Of a stretch of 64,000 nucleotides of DNA, positions 31,486 through 39,519 are shown piece by piece; within the stretch, counting starts at the first letter, position 1; the number at the start of each line of letters is the position of its first letter. Where the stretch lies: positions 62,001-126,000 of the forward strand of contig JBBKVP010000067.1 in assembly GCA_037968495.1 (NCBI GenBank), in the 5' to 3' direction. Source of the stretch: Aestuarierythrobacter sp037968495. GTDB lineage: Bacteria; Pseudomonadota; Alphaproteobacteria; Sphingomonadales; Sphingomonadaceae. The notes under the pieces were generated by a model, which was given only the letters and a program-made list of their open reading frames with translations, was not told the origin of the DNA and did not search any database. Position numbers and translations under genes: made by a program.

Positions 31486-32445
31486 TCAGGCTGCCTCTGC
31501 CAATCGCGTTTGCGCTGCGGCGAGGCGGCTCATCACTTTGAGGTCCTGTTCGCGCAATTGCAGCGCGGCATCAGCCCATAGTTCGGTAATCCGGAATAAT
31601 TCTTCCCGCTCCAAAGGCTGAGCAACTTGCATTGCCTTTTTGGCATGAACCAGGCCGCTATGCTTGCGCGTGGATTTCGTAATGAAATCGCGTGTCGCAC
31701 TCAGGCCTTCGCCGCGCTCGGCCAAACGGTGCACCAAGCCGAGATCATACATCTGCTCGGCCGTATATGTTTCGTTCGAGAAGATTAGCTTTTCCGCCAT
31801 GGCACCGCCCAGTTTGCGCGAAAGGATCGCATGAGCGCCCATTCCGGGGAACAGGCCGAACATAACCTCTGGTAGCCCGAAAGTGGCGCCTCGTTCAGCA
31901 ATGATGAAATCGAAGCTCAATAGTGCCTCAAACCCGCCGCCCAAGGCTGCGCCTTCTACCAGTCCAACAGTCACAATCGGCAGATCAAGCGCCTGAATGT
32001 TCCGGTGCAGGATTGCGCAGCAACGATGACCATATTCGACCAAACCGTCACGGTTCCCGTCGCGGATCAACTGTTGAAACAGTTCCAAATCGCCACCGAA
32101 GCAGAATACGCCGGGTGCACGGCTACCAAGGACCAGAAAACGGAGCGGGTTTTTGCCCGGGCCGAAGCCTTTGGAAATCAGACCCTGCCACTCTTCAAAG
32201 TCGGCAAGCATCGATGGAGTGAAACTCGGGCGTTTCTCCGGCCTCATATAAGTCCAAAGCGTCTCTGTGTCGTCTTCATACAATACGTCGAGCTCTTGAA
32301 GCTTGAACAGAGCATTAGGGATGGACAGTTTAGGAGCGTGTTCATTTAACAAATGCTCGTCCCCTTCCCCTAAAATGAATGCTGATTCCTTGCCGTCTGC
32401 ATCGTTAGAAACAGACGTATCAATCGCTTGCGACAGACGATCCAT
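31486..32445 (-). CDS. rpfF: RpfF-type crotonase, probable DSF-family fatty-acid signal synthase
   Basis: RpfF makes cis-2-unsaturated fatty-acid signals (DSF) from acyl-ACP in xanthomonads and relatives. This 319-residue protein keeps the two glutamates of RpfF: E173 in ALGGGFEALLS and E193 in GLPEVMFGLFPGMG, exactly 20 residues apart as in the Xanthomonas enzyme (E141 and E161). It also has GGDLELFQQLIRDG, an almost RpfF-specific stretch, and FRITELWADAALQL near the end. The N-terminal 60 residues are longer than in Xanthomonas. No rpfC or rpfG sensor genes adjoin. The site AGGGG precedes ATG 32445. It lies 120 bases downstream of an ABC exporter operon. Confidence 0.82.
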   Translation of the reverse strand: MDRLSQAIDTSVSNDADGKESAFILGEGDEHLLNEHAPKLSIPNALFKLQELDVLYEDDTETLWTYMRPEKRPSFTPSMLADFEEWQGLISKGFGPGKNPLRFLVLGSRAPGVFCFGGDLELFQQLIRDGNRDGLVEYGHRCCAILHRNIQALDLPIVTVGLVEGAALGGGFEALLSFDFIIAERGATFGLPEVMFGLFPGMGAHAILSRKLGGAMAEKLIFSNETYTAEQMYDLGLVHRLAERGEGLSATRDFITKSTRKHSGLVHAKKAMQVAQPLEREELFRITELWADAALQLREQDLKVMSRLAAAQTRLAEAA

Positions 32446-32519
32446 ACGTACCCCTATTGTCCCCGAACACCTTGGCCCGAACTAGCAAGAAGGAAGGTAA
32501 CCGCGCGAGGAGTCTAATA

Positions 32520-32542
32520 GCAAACGTTAATTTCTCGTTTGC
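32520..32542. promoter_or_regulatory. Inverted repeat between the ABC permease gene and rpfF
   Basis: GCAAACG and CGTTTGC are exact reverse complements separated by nine A/T-rich bases. On the minus strand it sits after the permease stop and about 75 bases before the rpfF ATG, with no T-run following. An operator for rpfF fits better than a terminator. Confidence 0.4.
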
Positions 32543-32565
32543 GACGAGTCGAATCCCAGCATCGG

Positions 32566-33687
32566 TCAGTCGAATCGGCGCCAGACGTTCACGTAAGCAA
32601 TGGTTAGGAAGAAGCCTGCGAAGGCAAGCATCATAACTATGTTTTCCAACGCGAATCGCACTGGCAAGTCTTTCAGGAATACGCCATGTGACACCTCCAG
32701 CATATGCCGAAGCGGGTTAAGCCAAGCGACCGATTGCAACCACTCGGGCATATTATCGATCGGCGTTGCGAAGCCCGCGAGCAGGGTCAGCGGTGTAATC
32801 ACCATGAACCCTATCAAAAACGCTTGCTGTTGCGTCTGCGAAACGGTGGAGATCGCCGTCCCGACTCCGGCCAATGCGAGCGAGAAGGCTACAACCGCTA
32901 CAAATAGCAGCGCCAAAGAGCCGAGCAGCGGCACACCGAAGACAAGCGGTATGATCATTACGAACAGCGTCGCATTGAATAGGCCGACCAAAAATGCAGG
33001 CATGATTTTTCCGAGGAGTTTCTGTCCGGCTGTCATCGGCAACATCTGCAACGTGTCGATGGTACCCGCCTCACGCTCGCGCGCGAAAGTGTGGACCGAT
33101 ACGGAGATCACCAGGACGGAACACACAACCGCTATCAACGCCGGCATCGTGAACCAGCGGTAATCGAGATTGGGGTTGTACCAGTTCACGGCGACCAGTC
33201 GCGGCCCATCACGGGCATACGCAGGGCGCAAATCTGCACCTGCACGGCGTGTGATCCGGTCCATATATTCGGCGACAATCTGCCCGGCGTTTATCTTGCG
33301 GCCATCGACCACGAGCCCCACCATGGCCGTCCGGCCTGCTGCGATATCGCGTGAAAGGTCAGACGGTAGGGACATTCCCACCAGCACCTCGCGCTGTTTG
33401 ATCCCTTCGGACATGGACGCAATGCTTGGGTAATAGCGGATGGTTCTGATGTTTCCGCTCCCGGCAAGTCCCGAAAGTATCTCCTGCGAGGCAATTCCAT
33501 TGTCGCGGTTGACTACGCCGACATCGACGTTCTTCACTTCCAAAGTGCTGGCCATTCCATAAAGCAGCAGTTGGACAATCGGCGATATGATGAGCGTTGT
33601 CCGGGCGCGCTTATCTAGCAGCACGACACGCAGTTCCTTCGCCGCCATGGCGATCCACCGAGCGTACCAAATGAACCGCGCCATCAT
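32566..33687 (-). CDS. ABC-2 type transporter permease (YbhR-like)
   Basis: This 373-residue inner-membrane permease has one N-terminal span (about residues 28-48), a large periplasmic domain (about 50-175) and five C-terminal spans. These include the ABC-2 motif area REREAGTIDTLQMLPM, which contacts the ATPase. It pairs with the permease encoded just upstream, whose stop overlaps its ATG (ATGA). Together with the double ATPase and the HlyD-type adaptor it forms a YbhGFSR-like exporter. Substrate unknown. Confidence 0.9.
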   Translation of the reverse strand: MMARFIWYARWIAMAAKELRVVLLDKRARTTLIISPIVQLLLYGMASTLEVKNVDVGVVNRDNGIASQEILSGLAGSGNIRTIRYYPSIASMSEGIKQREVLVGMSLPSDLSRDIAAGRTAMVGLVVDGRKINAGQIVAEYMDRITRRAGADLRPAYARDGPRLVAVNWYNPNLDYRWFTMPALIAVVCSVLVISVSVHTFAREREAGTIDTLQMLPMTAGQKLLGKIMPAFLVGLFNATLFVMIIPLVFGVPLLGSLALLFVAVVAFSLALAGVGTAISTVSQTQQQAFLIGFMVITPLTLLAGFATPIDNMPEWLQSVAWLNPLRHMLEVSHGVFLKDLPVRFALENIVMMLAFAGFFLTIAYVNVWRRFD

Positions 33688-34805
33688 GCGATGGTCCGCT
33701 TGATGGCGCTACGTGACCGCCACAGAAAAAATGTGCCAATGCCCAGCAGGAAGGCGACATTCGGCAGGAAAATCGACCAAACGTCACCGACGAGAAACAC
33801 GCTTTGCAGGGGCGGTATCAAATAGCGCGCCGGAACAAAATAGCTGAGCCACTGGATGGCGGTCGGCATAGAATCGAGCTCAAACAAAAAACCCGAGAGC
33901 AGAAGCGACGGCAGATATCCCAGCAACAGAGCCATCTGGGTTGAGGCAAACTGGTTCTTCGTGACCGACGATATCCATAGCCCCTGAGCAAGCACTGCAT
34001 ATAAAAACGCGGCGGAAATCAGCAGCAATGCGGCTGCCGAGCCGCGAAGAGGCAACCCATAGAACAATGTCGCTACAGCGACACAAATCGCCGTCGAAGC
34101 TAGCCCCATCAGAAAATAGGGCACGATCTTATTGGCCACCAACACTCCGGGCGATAGCGGCGTTGATAGCAGTCCCTCCATCGTTCCTCGCTCATATTCG
34201 CGTGCCATGATGAGCGCGGTGAGCAAACAGCCGATCATCGCCATCACGATGGATATGGCACCAGGCACCAGCATGAAGCTGCTCTCTAGGCCGGGGTTAT
34301 AGGCGTAGCGCGTCACCAGCTCTATGGCAGGTGGCGCGGCAGGCAAAGCTCCCGGGCGGCTAGCCGCCCAGGTGCGCAACACGCCCTCTGCATGGGCAGT
34401 CAGGAACGCCGCCGTGTTTGGCTGACTCCCGTCGGTGATCAGCTGAACCTGCGCGCCGCTGCCCGACGCGATAGCATCCTCGAAACCGTTCGGAATAACG
34501 ACAATGCCTCGCAGATCGCCGCCTTCGAGTTGCTGCGCCAACGGGGCAACCTCGGATGCTTCCTTGATATCGAAGTACTTGTTGGCCTTGAGTGCAGCTG
34601 TCAGATCACGTGAAATAATGGTTCCGTCACGGTCGACCAATCCGGTCCGCGTTTGATCTGTGTCGAGCGACAAAGCGCTGCCGAACAGGAATATCAGCAG
34701 CAGCGGCAGGAATACGACCAGCCCCAAGGTCGACGGATCATGCCAGACCTGCGCCCATTCCTTTGTCCGGATGGCAGCGGCACGTCTCCTGCCTGCCTTG
34801 CTCAT
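33684..34805 (-). CDS. ABC-2 type transporter permease (YbhS-like)
   Basis: This 373-residue sister of the downstream permease has the same layout: an N-terminal span at about 25-45, a periplasmic domain, then five spans, with the coupling region EYERGTMEGLLSTPLSPG. Both its start and its stop overlap neighbours by four bases. Presence of two different permeases implies a heterodimeric channel. Confidence 0.9.
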   Translation of the reverse strand: MSKAGRRRAAAIRTKEWAQVWHDPSTLGLVVFLPLLLIFLFGSALSLDTDQTRTGLVDRDGTIISRDLTAALKANKYFDIKEASEVAPLAQQLEGGDLRGIVVIPNGFEDAIASGSGAQVQLITDGSQPNTAAFLTAHAEGVLRTWAASRPGALPAAPPAIELVTRYAYNPGLESSFMLVPGAISIVMAMIGCLLTALIMAREYERGTMEGLLSTPLSPGVLVANKIVPYFLMGLASTAICVAVATLFYGLPLRGSAAALLLISAAFLYAVLAQGLWISSVTKNQFASTQMALLLGYLPSLLLSGFLFELDSMPTAIQWLSYFVPARYLIPPLQSVFLVGDVWSIFLPNVAFLLGIGTFFLWRSRSAIKRTIA

Positions 34806-36523
34806 GCCGCTTCCATGTTCAGGCTACGTTGGGATTCGATCAGCGCGATAAAGGCCTCTTCCAGCGTTGGCTCTTGTCCGCCGCGTGCGATGCCTTGCTT
34901 GAGTTCGCTGGGGGTTCCCTGCGCGATCGCCCGCGAACGATTGATCAACATCAAGTGGTCGCAGTTTTCGGCTTCGTCCATAAAGTGTGTTGTCACCAAA
35001 ACCGCCACACCTGTTTCAGCAATCGCATTAATGTGATGCCAAAACTCGCGCCTTACTAGCGGGTCCACACCGGATGTGGGTTCGTCGAGGAACAGGACCT
35101 GCGGCCGGTGCAGGACAGCTGCGGCCAACGACAGGCGCTGCTTCACGCCAATGGGCAGCAAACCGGCGCGCTGCGCTAGGATGGATTCCAGCGATAGTGC
35201 TGACACCACGCTTTCAATCGCATCCTTTGAGCTCTTGCGGTCTAGCCCATGGGCGCCAGCAATAAACTGCAAATTAGCCGCCACAGTCAGATCGCCGTAG
35301 AGCCCGAAATACTGCGGCATATAGCCGAGTGCCTTGCGCGCCTCCGGCCCTGCGGTCCGCAGGTTCTGGCCCGCGACGGTGCTTCGACCTTCGCTAGATT
35401 TCAGCAAACCGCAAAGCATCCGGAAGGTTGTCGATTTTCCCGCACCGTTTGGACCGAGCAGCCCGAACACTTCACCCGGCGCGACCGTGAAGCTGACATC
35501 ATAGGCGGCCGTAAAACTGCCGTAACGCTTGGTCAGGCCGACCGCCACAATTGCCGCGCCAGAGTTGCCAATTGTGTCACGCCTGTCAGGGAAACTTGCC
35601 GCTAGCTGGCTTTCTTCAAGCAGCAACCCATCGTCTAGCAGTGCGACGAAACCGTCAGTGGCCCGAGGCGTGGACGGCACAGCGCCTTTTGCCGCAACGC
35701 GGTTCACGAAGCGGATGCCGTCACCCTCAATCTGCGCGTCGATGGTTTCGGGCAGCCGGTTGAGCCTCGCCAATTCGCGCCGCCTTTCGGCGGGCGATAC
35801 AACCATGGAATAGACTCTTCCCTCCGCAAAGGCCGTCAGTCCGGCTGATGCACCTGAGTATCGGATTTGCCCTTCGTGAAGCACCAGTAATTCATCGCAT
35901 TTTTCGGCATCATCGAGGATACTTGTCGCCCAGACTATAGTAGTATCCGGCTCCGACAGTTCACGAGCTAATTGCCATATCTCGCGCCGCGAAAGCGGGT
36001 CTACGCCGACTGATGGTTCATCTAACAACATCAAAGGCGGCGCGGCGACAACTGCGCAGGCCATCGCCAGTTTCTGGCGCATCCCGCCTGACAATCTTCC
36101 TGCCGCACGTCCGCGAAAGTCACCTAGGCCCGTCAGCCGGTAAATGTTCTCGATCCGCTCGGGTTCTGCCTCAGGATCAATGCCGCGAAGCCGTGCATAG
36201 AGATCGAGGTTCTGTTCGACCGAGAGTTCGGAATAAAGCGCCCCGCCCTGCGGCATATAACCGACAAGCGAGCGATCCAGCTGGCTGATAGGCTTACCCA
36301 ATACGGAAATATCGCCGCTGTCAGCTTCCACCATTCCCGCGAGTATGCGCAGCAATGTAGTCTTACCCGCCGCGTCCGGGCCGACAAGCCCAAGTAAAGT
36401 CCCCGGCGCCATTTCAAACGATATGTCGCGCAATGCGCGCGTCGCGGGTGCGCCCTTACGTTCGGCGGCAAAGGATTTCGAAATGCCGGATAGCCGGATT
36501 ACCGGACCTGATGGCGCAACCAA
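34802..36523 (-). CDS. ABC transporter ATPase with two nucleotide-binding domains (YbhF-like)
   Basis: It powers the exporter formed with the two permeases. The 573-residue protein fuses two ATPase domains. The first (about 5-235) has Walker A GPDAAGKTT, signature RLSGGMRQKLAMA and Walker B LMLLDEPSVGVDP. The second (about 325-560) has Walker A GPNGAGKST, Walker B VLFLDEPTSGVDP, but the signature reads LLPIGVKQRLSLA, departing from LSGGxxQ. This suggests unequal ATP sites. The gene starts at 36523, five bases after the adaptor gene's stop. Confidence 0.93.
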   Translation of the reverse strand: MVAPSGPVIRLSGISKSFAAERKGAPATRALRDISFEMAPGTLLGLVGPDAAGKTTLLRILAGMVEADSGDISVLGKPISQLDRSLVGYMPQGGALYSELSVEQNLDLYARLRGIDPEAEPERIENIYRLTGLGDFRGRAAGRLSGGMRQKLAMACAVVAAPPLMLLDEPSVGVDPLSRREIWQLARELSEPDTTIVWATSILDDAEKCDELLVLHEGQIRYSGASAGLTAFAEGRVYSMVVSPAERRRELARLNRLPETIDAQIEGDGIRFVNRVAAKGAVPSTPRATDGFVALLDDGLLLEESQLAASFPDRRDTIGNSGAAIVAVGLTKRYGSFTAAYDVSFTVAPGEVFGLLGPNGAGKSTTFRMLCGLLKSSEGRSTVAGQNLRTAGPEARKALGYMPQYFGLYGDLTVAANLQFIAGAHGLDRKSSKDAIESVVSALSLESILAQRAGLLPIGVKQRLSLAAAVLHRPQVLFLDEPTSGVDPLVRREFWHHINAIAETGVAVLVTTHFMDEAENCDHLMLINRSRAIAQGTPSELKQGIARGGQEPTLEEAFIALIESQRSLNMEAA

Positions 36524-36528
36524 TGGCC

Positions 36529-37563
36529 CTACTCGGCCGATTTGGCGGACTTCAGCCGCACGGTAACAGGCTGTCCCTGCCGCAATGTGCCTTTGGGGTC
36601 TTCGACCGTAAGTCGAACCCGGTAAACGAGATCAGCCCGCAGTTCCTCGGTCTGGACAGTACGCGGAGTGAACTCAGCAGTCGGAGAAATGAATCCGACT
36701 GTTGCGGGCAGAACCACATCGCTCCCGTCGACGACGATACTGGCTTTCATACCGGGCTTGATCTTTGGTAGCTGGGACTGGGCGATATATGCCCTCACTC
36801 GCACGGGCTGCGTCAGGGCGATTGTTAGCACGGTATCGCCGGGATTGATGATCGACCCGGCCTCACGTACGCGGGTCAGAACCTGCCCTGCTTCGGGAGC
36901 GCGCAATTCGGCGTCCGACAAGTCTGTCTGCATTGATCGGCGCTCTGCGACAGCGGCCTCGCGCCGGGCAACCGATGCCTGCCGGTCTTCTGTGCGTGCG
37001 CCCTCTTTCGAAAGCGACAGCGTGGCACGCGCGTCTTGCAAACGGGCGCGAGCGGCATCCCTGGTCGCTTCAGCAGTGTAGTAATCTGCGCGGCTGATAA
37101 ATCCGCGTTCCAGCAGAGATGCGCGGCGTTCGAACTGGCGCTGCGCTTCATTCAGTGCAGTTTGTGCACTCGCCACAGCGGCCTCCGAACTGCGCACTTC
37201 CTGGGGACGACTTCCGGCACGGTCGCGGCTAATCTCGGCATCGGCCTGGGCAACCAATGCCTCAGCGCCTGCAATCCGATCTCGCATGGGTCTTGTGTCG
37301 AGTTCAGCGAGCAATTGGCCGGGTTCGATCAAACCGCCTTCGTCGACCAGAACACGTTCGATCCGCCCGGGAATACGAAAACCAAGCTCCGCCTCACGAA
37401 TTTCCACGTTGCCATAAATGACAGGGTCGGCAGGCGCCACAGCGCCCCAAAGCCCAAGCGCTTTTCCGCCGAACCATATAGCTACGGCGATAACAGAAAG
37501 CAGAACGACCAGGCGCAAAAACCGCTTCCCCGTTCCGCCCGAATTTTTCGTGACGTCCCCCAT
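36529..37563 (-). CDS. HlyD-family periplasmic adaptor (YbhG-like)
   Basis: This membrane-fusion protein bridges the inner-membrane exporter towards the outer membrane. It has 344 residues from ATG 37563, chosen because GGAGGA lies at ideal distance; ATG/GTG starts further up (37590) add only a few residues. It has one N-terminal anchor (about 13-33), a lipoyl half-motif around YGNVEIREAELGFRIPGRI, a long coiled coil (about 80-190, many Ala/Arg/Glu heptads) and a beta-barrel with VRAYIAQSQLPKIKPGM. It is first in the exporter operon, 48 bases after the XrtA-locus amidotransferase gene and on the same strand. Confidence 0.93.
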   Translation of the reverse strand: MGDVTKNSGGTGKRFLRLVVLLSVIAVAIWFGGKALGLWGAVAPADPVIYGNVEIREAELGFRIPGRIERVLVDEGGLIEPGQLLAELDTRPMRDRIAGAEALVAQADAEISRDRAGSRPQEVRSSEAAVASAQTALNEAQRQFERRASLLERGFISRADYYTAEATRDAARARLQDARATLSLSKEGARTEDRQASVARREAAVAERRSMQTDLSDAELRAPEAGQVLTRVREAGSIINPGDTVLTIALTQPVRVRAYIAQSQLPKIKPGMKASIVVDGSDVVLPATVGFISPTAEFTPRTVQTEELRADLVYRVRLTVEDPKGTLRQGQPVTVRLKSAKSAE

Positions 37564-37611
37564 GCATTCCTCCAGCGCGCACTCTATCACGCAAATCCTA
37601 TGCGGGAAGTC

Positions 37612-39510
37612 TCAACCTGCGATTTTTAGCTGCGCAAGCGACTTATCCAGCATAATCAATTGCCAAAGCAAGCGGGAATGGTCCGAACGACCAGAAATAT
37701 GGGCCTCGGCAATTTGCGACAGGCGTTTCGTATCAAACCAGCCCGAGCGAGCAAGCCGGGCGCTCGAACTGATGGCCCGCGCCTGTCCTGCCAGCGGCCC
37801 ACGTAGCCACTGTGCGATGGGCATGACGAAGCCCTGTTTCTGGCGATAGAGAATATCATCGGGCAGGTAGCGTTCCATGGTTTGCTTCAGCAGCCATTTG
37901 CCCTGCGCCCCCTTGAACCGTAATTTGTGCGGCAAGCCTGCAGCAAATTCGATCAGTCTGTGATCAAGCAATGGCTCGCGCGCTTCAAGACTGACAGCCA
38001 TGCTAGTGCGGTCGACCTTTGTCAGAATATCGCCCTGCAACCAGAACTTCAGATCAGCATATTGCGCGCGGTCCAATCCACTTCGTGCCGGCGCATCGCG
38101 CATCATCTGCATGAACGGCTGCTCGGCGCGGTACTCGCCGCGTTCCCGCAAAAAGTCTTCCGAATAGAGCGTATCGCGAAGTTCCGGCGGAGTGACAGAT
38201 AGTGCGCGAGCATAGCCCTCCTCGCCGTCAGCAGCGAGCGACAGCAACGTTGACTTTGCGCGAAGCGGACGCGGCGCCCAATCGGCCTTGGGATAAATCG
38301 CACCCAACCCCCCAAGCAGCGGTTTGCGAATGGCTGATGGAACGAACGAGCGGACCTGTTCTTCGCGGGCGTGGAACAGTTGACGGCGATAGCCTACAAA
38401 GGCTTCGTCGGCGCCGTCACCCGAAAGGGCAACAGTCACATTCTCTCGCGCCAATTCGCAAACCCGAAGTGTCGGAAGCGCGGAGGCATCTGCGAACGGT
38501 TCGTCAAAAATCCCGGCAAGCCGGTCGATGGCAGAAAAGTCATCGGGGTCGACCACGCGGCTGCAGTGATCAGTCTGGAAACGGTCCGCAACTTGCTGAG
38601 CGTAAGCTGTTTCGTCTAGCGCAGCGACGTCGAAGCCGATGCTGCATGTTTGGACGGGATTGTGCGAAGCCTCTGCCATCAGCGCAACCACGCTGGATGA
38701 ATCCACACCGCCCGACAGAAACGCACCCAGTGGCACGTCGGAAACCATGCGAGAATTTACGCCTTCGCGCAGGTGGTGGAGCAATTCCGCCGACATATCG
38801 GCAGCCGAACCCTTGCGTCGATCTGCGAAGGACACATCCCACCACTGCACAGGCGCAGCAGGCGGCGCGTCGTGTTTCAGCATGCGGTAATGGCCTGCCG
38901 GAAGTTTCTCGACGCCCTTCAGGATTGAACGGTGATCGGGGACATAGCCCCAAGTCAGATAATCCTCGATCGCCAGCGGATCAGCGTCACGGCGCAGCAG
39001 TGGATGGGCCAGCAGACCCTTCAGCTCTGAAGCGAAGGCCATACTGCCGTCCGAAAGCATTGCCATGAATAAAGGCTTCACCCCCAAGCGGTCGCGGGCG
39101 AGAAAGAGTTCGCGCGTTTTGCGGTCGAAGATCGCGAAGGCGAACATGCCATTGAGGCGTTTGAGGCAGTCTACGCCCCAGCGCTCATAGGCTTCCAATA
39201 TGACTTCGGTGTCACCGCCAGTCCTGAAGGTCGAACCCAGCCCTTCGAGCTCGCTGCGCAATTCGCGGTAGTTGTAGATTTCACCGTTGAACGAGATGAC
39301 CATGCGCTCGCTCGCCGAATGCATCGGCTGTTGCGATCCTTCGAGGTCAATAATCGACAGGCGGCGGTGGCCCAAACCTACGCCGGGCGCGGTCCAGACG
39401 CCTGAGCCATCCGGTCCGCGATGTTCAAGCGCATCTGCCATCCGTTCAACCCGCGAAGGATCAACCGGCTTGGGCGTCGAGCAATGAAATATTCCGGCAA
39501 TCCCGCACAT
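37612..39510 (-). CDS. XrtA-system amidotransferase (asparagine synthase family)
   Basis: Of the asparagine-synthase type, this 632-residue protein joins an N-terminal glutaminase domain (Cys2 nucleophile in MCGIAGIF) to an ATP-pyrophosphatase synthetase domain with SGGVDSSSVVALMAE. Genes of this type recur in exosortase A loci (exosortase A system-associated amidotransferase 1) and are thought to amidate sugars or peptides of the exopolysaccharide instead of making free asparagine. It ends the XrtA minus-strand run, nine bases after xrtA, with no terminator visible before the ABC exporter genes. Confidence 0.93.
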   Translation of the reverse strand: MCGIAGIFHCSTPKPVDPSRVERMADALEHRGPDGSGVWTAPGVGLGHRRLSIIDLEGSQQPMHSASERMVISFNGEIYNYRELRSELEGLGSTFRTGGDTEVILEAYERWGVDCLKRLNGMFAFAIFDRKTRELFLARDRLGVKPLFMAMLSDGSMAFASELKGLLAHPLLRRDADPLAIEDYLTWGYVPDHRSILKGVEKLPAGHYRMLKHDAPPAAPVQWWDVSFADRRKGSAADMSAELLHHLREGVNSRMVSDVPLGAFLSGGVDSSSVVALMAEASHNPVQTCSIGFDVAALDETAYAQQVADRFQTDHCSRVVDPDDFSAIDRLAGIFDEPFADASALPTLRVCELARENVTVALSGDGADEAFVGYRRQLFHAREEQVRSFVPSAIRKPLLGGLGAIYPKADWAPRPLRAKSTLLSLAADGEEGYARALSVTPPELRDTLYSEDFLRERGEYRAEQPFMQMMRDAPARSGLDRAQYADLKFWLQGDILTKVDRTSMAVSLEAREPLLDHRLIEFAAGLPHKLRFKGAQGKWLLKQTMERYLPDDILYRQKQGFVMPIAQWLRGPLAGQARAISSSARLARSGWFDTKRLSQIAEAHISGRSDHSRLLWQLIMLDKSLAQLKIAG

Positions 39511-39519
39511 AGGGGCGCG

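Noticed and set aside
38202..39068. 288-residue plus-strand frame opposite the amidotransferase
   Set aside because: Antisense shadow rich in Arg/Pro/Ser without domain features.
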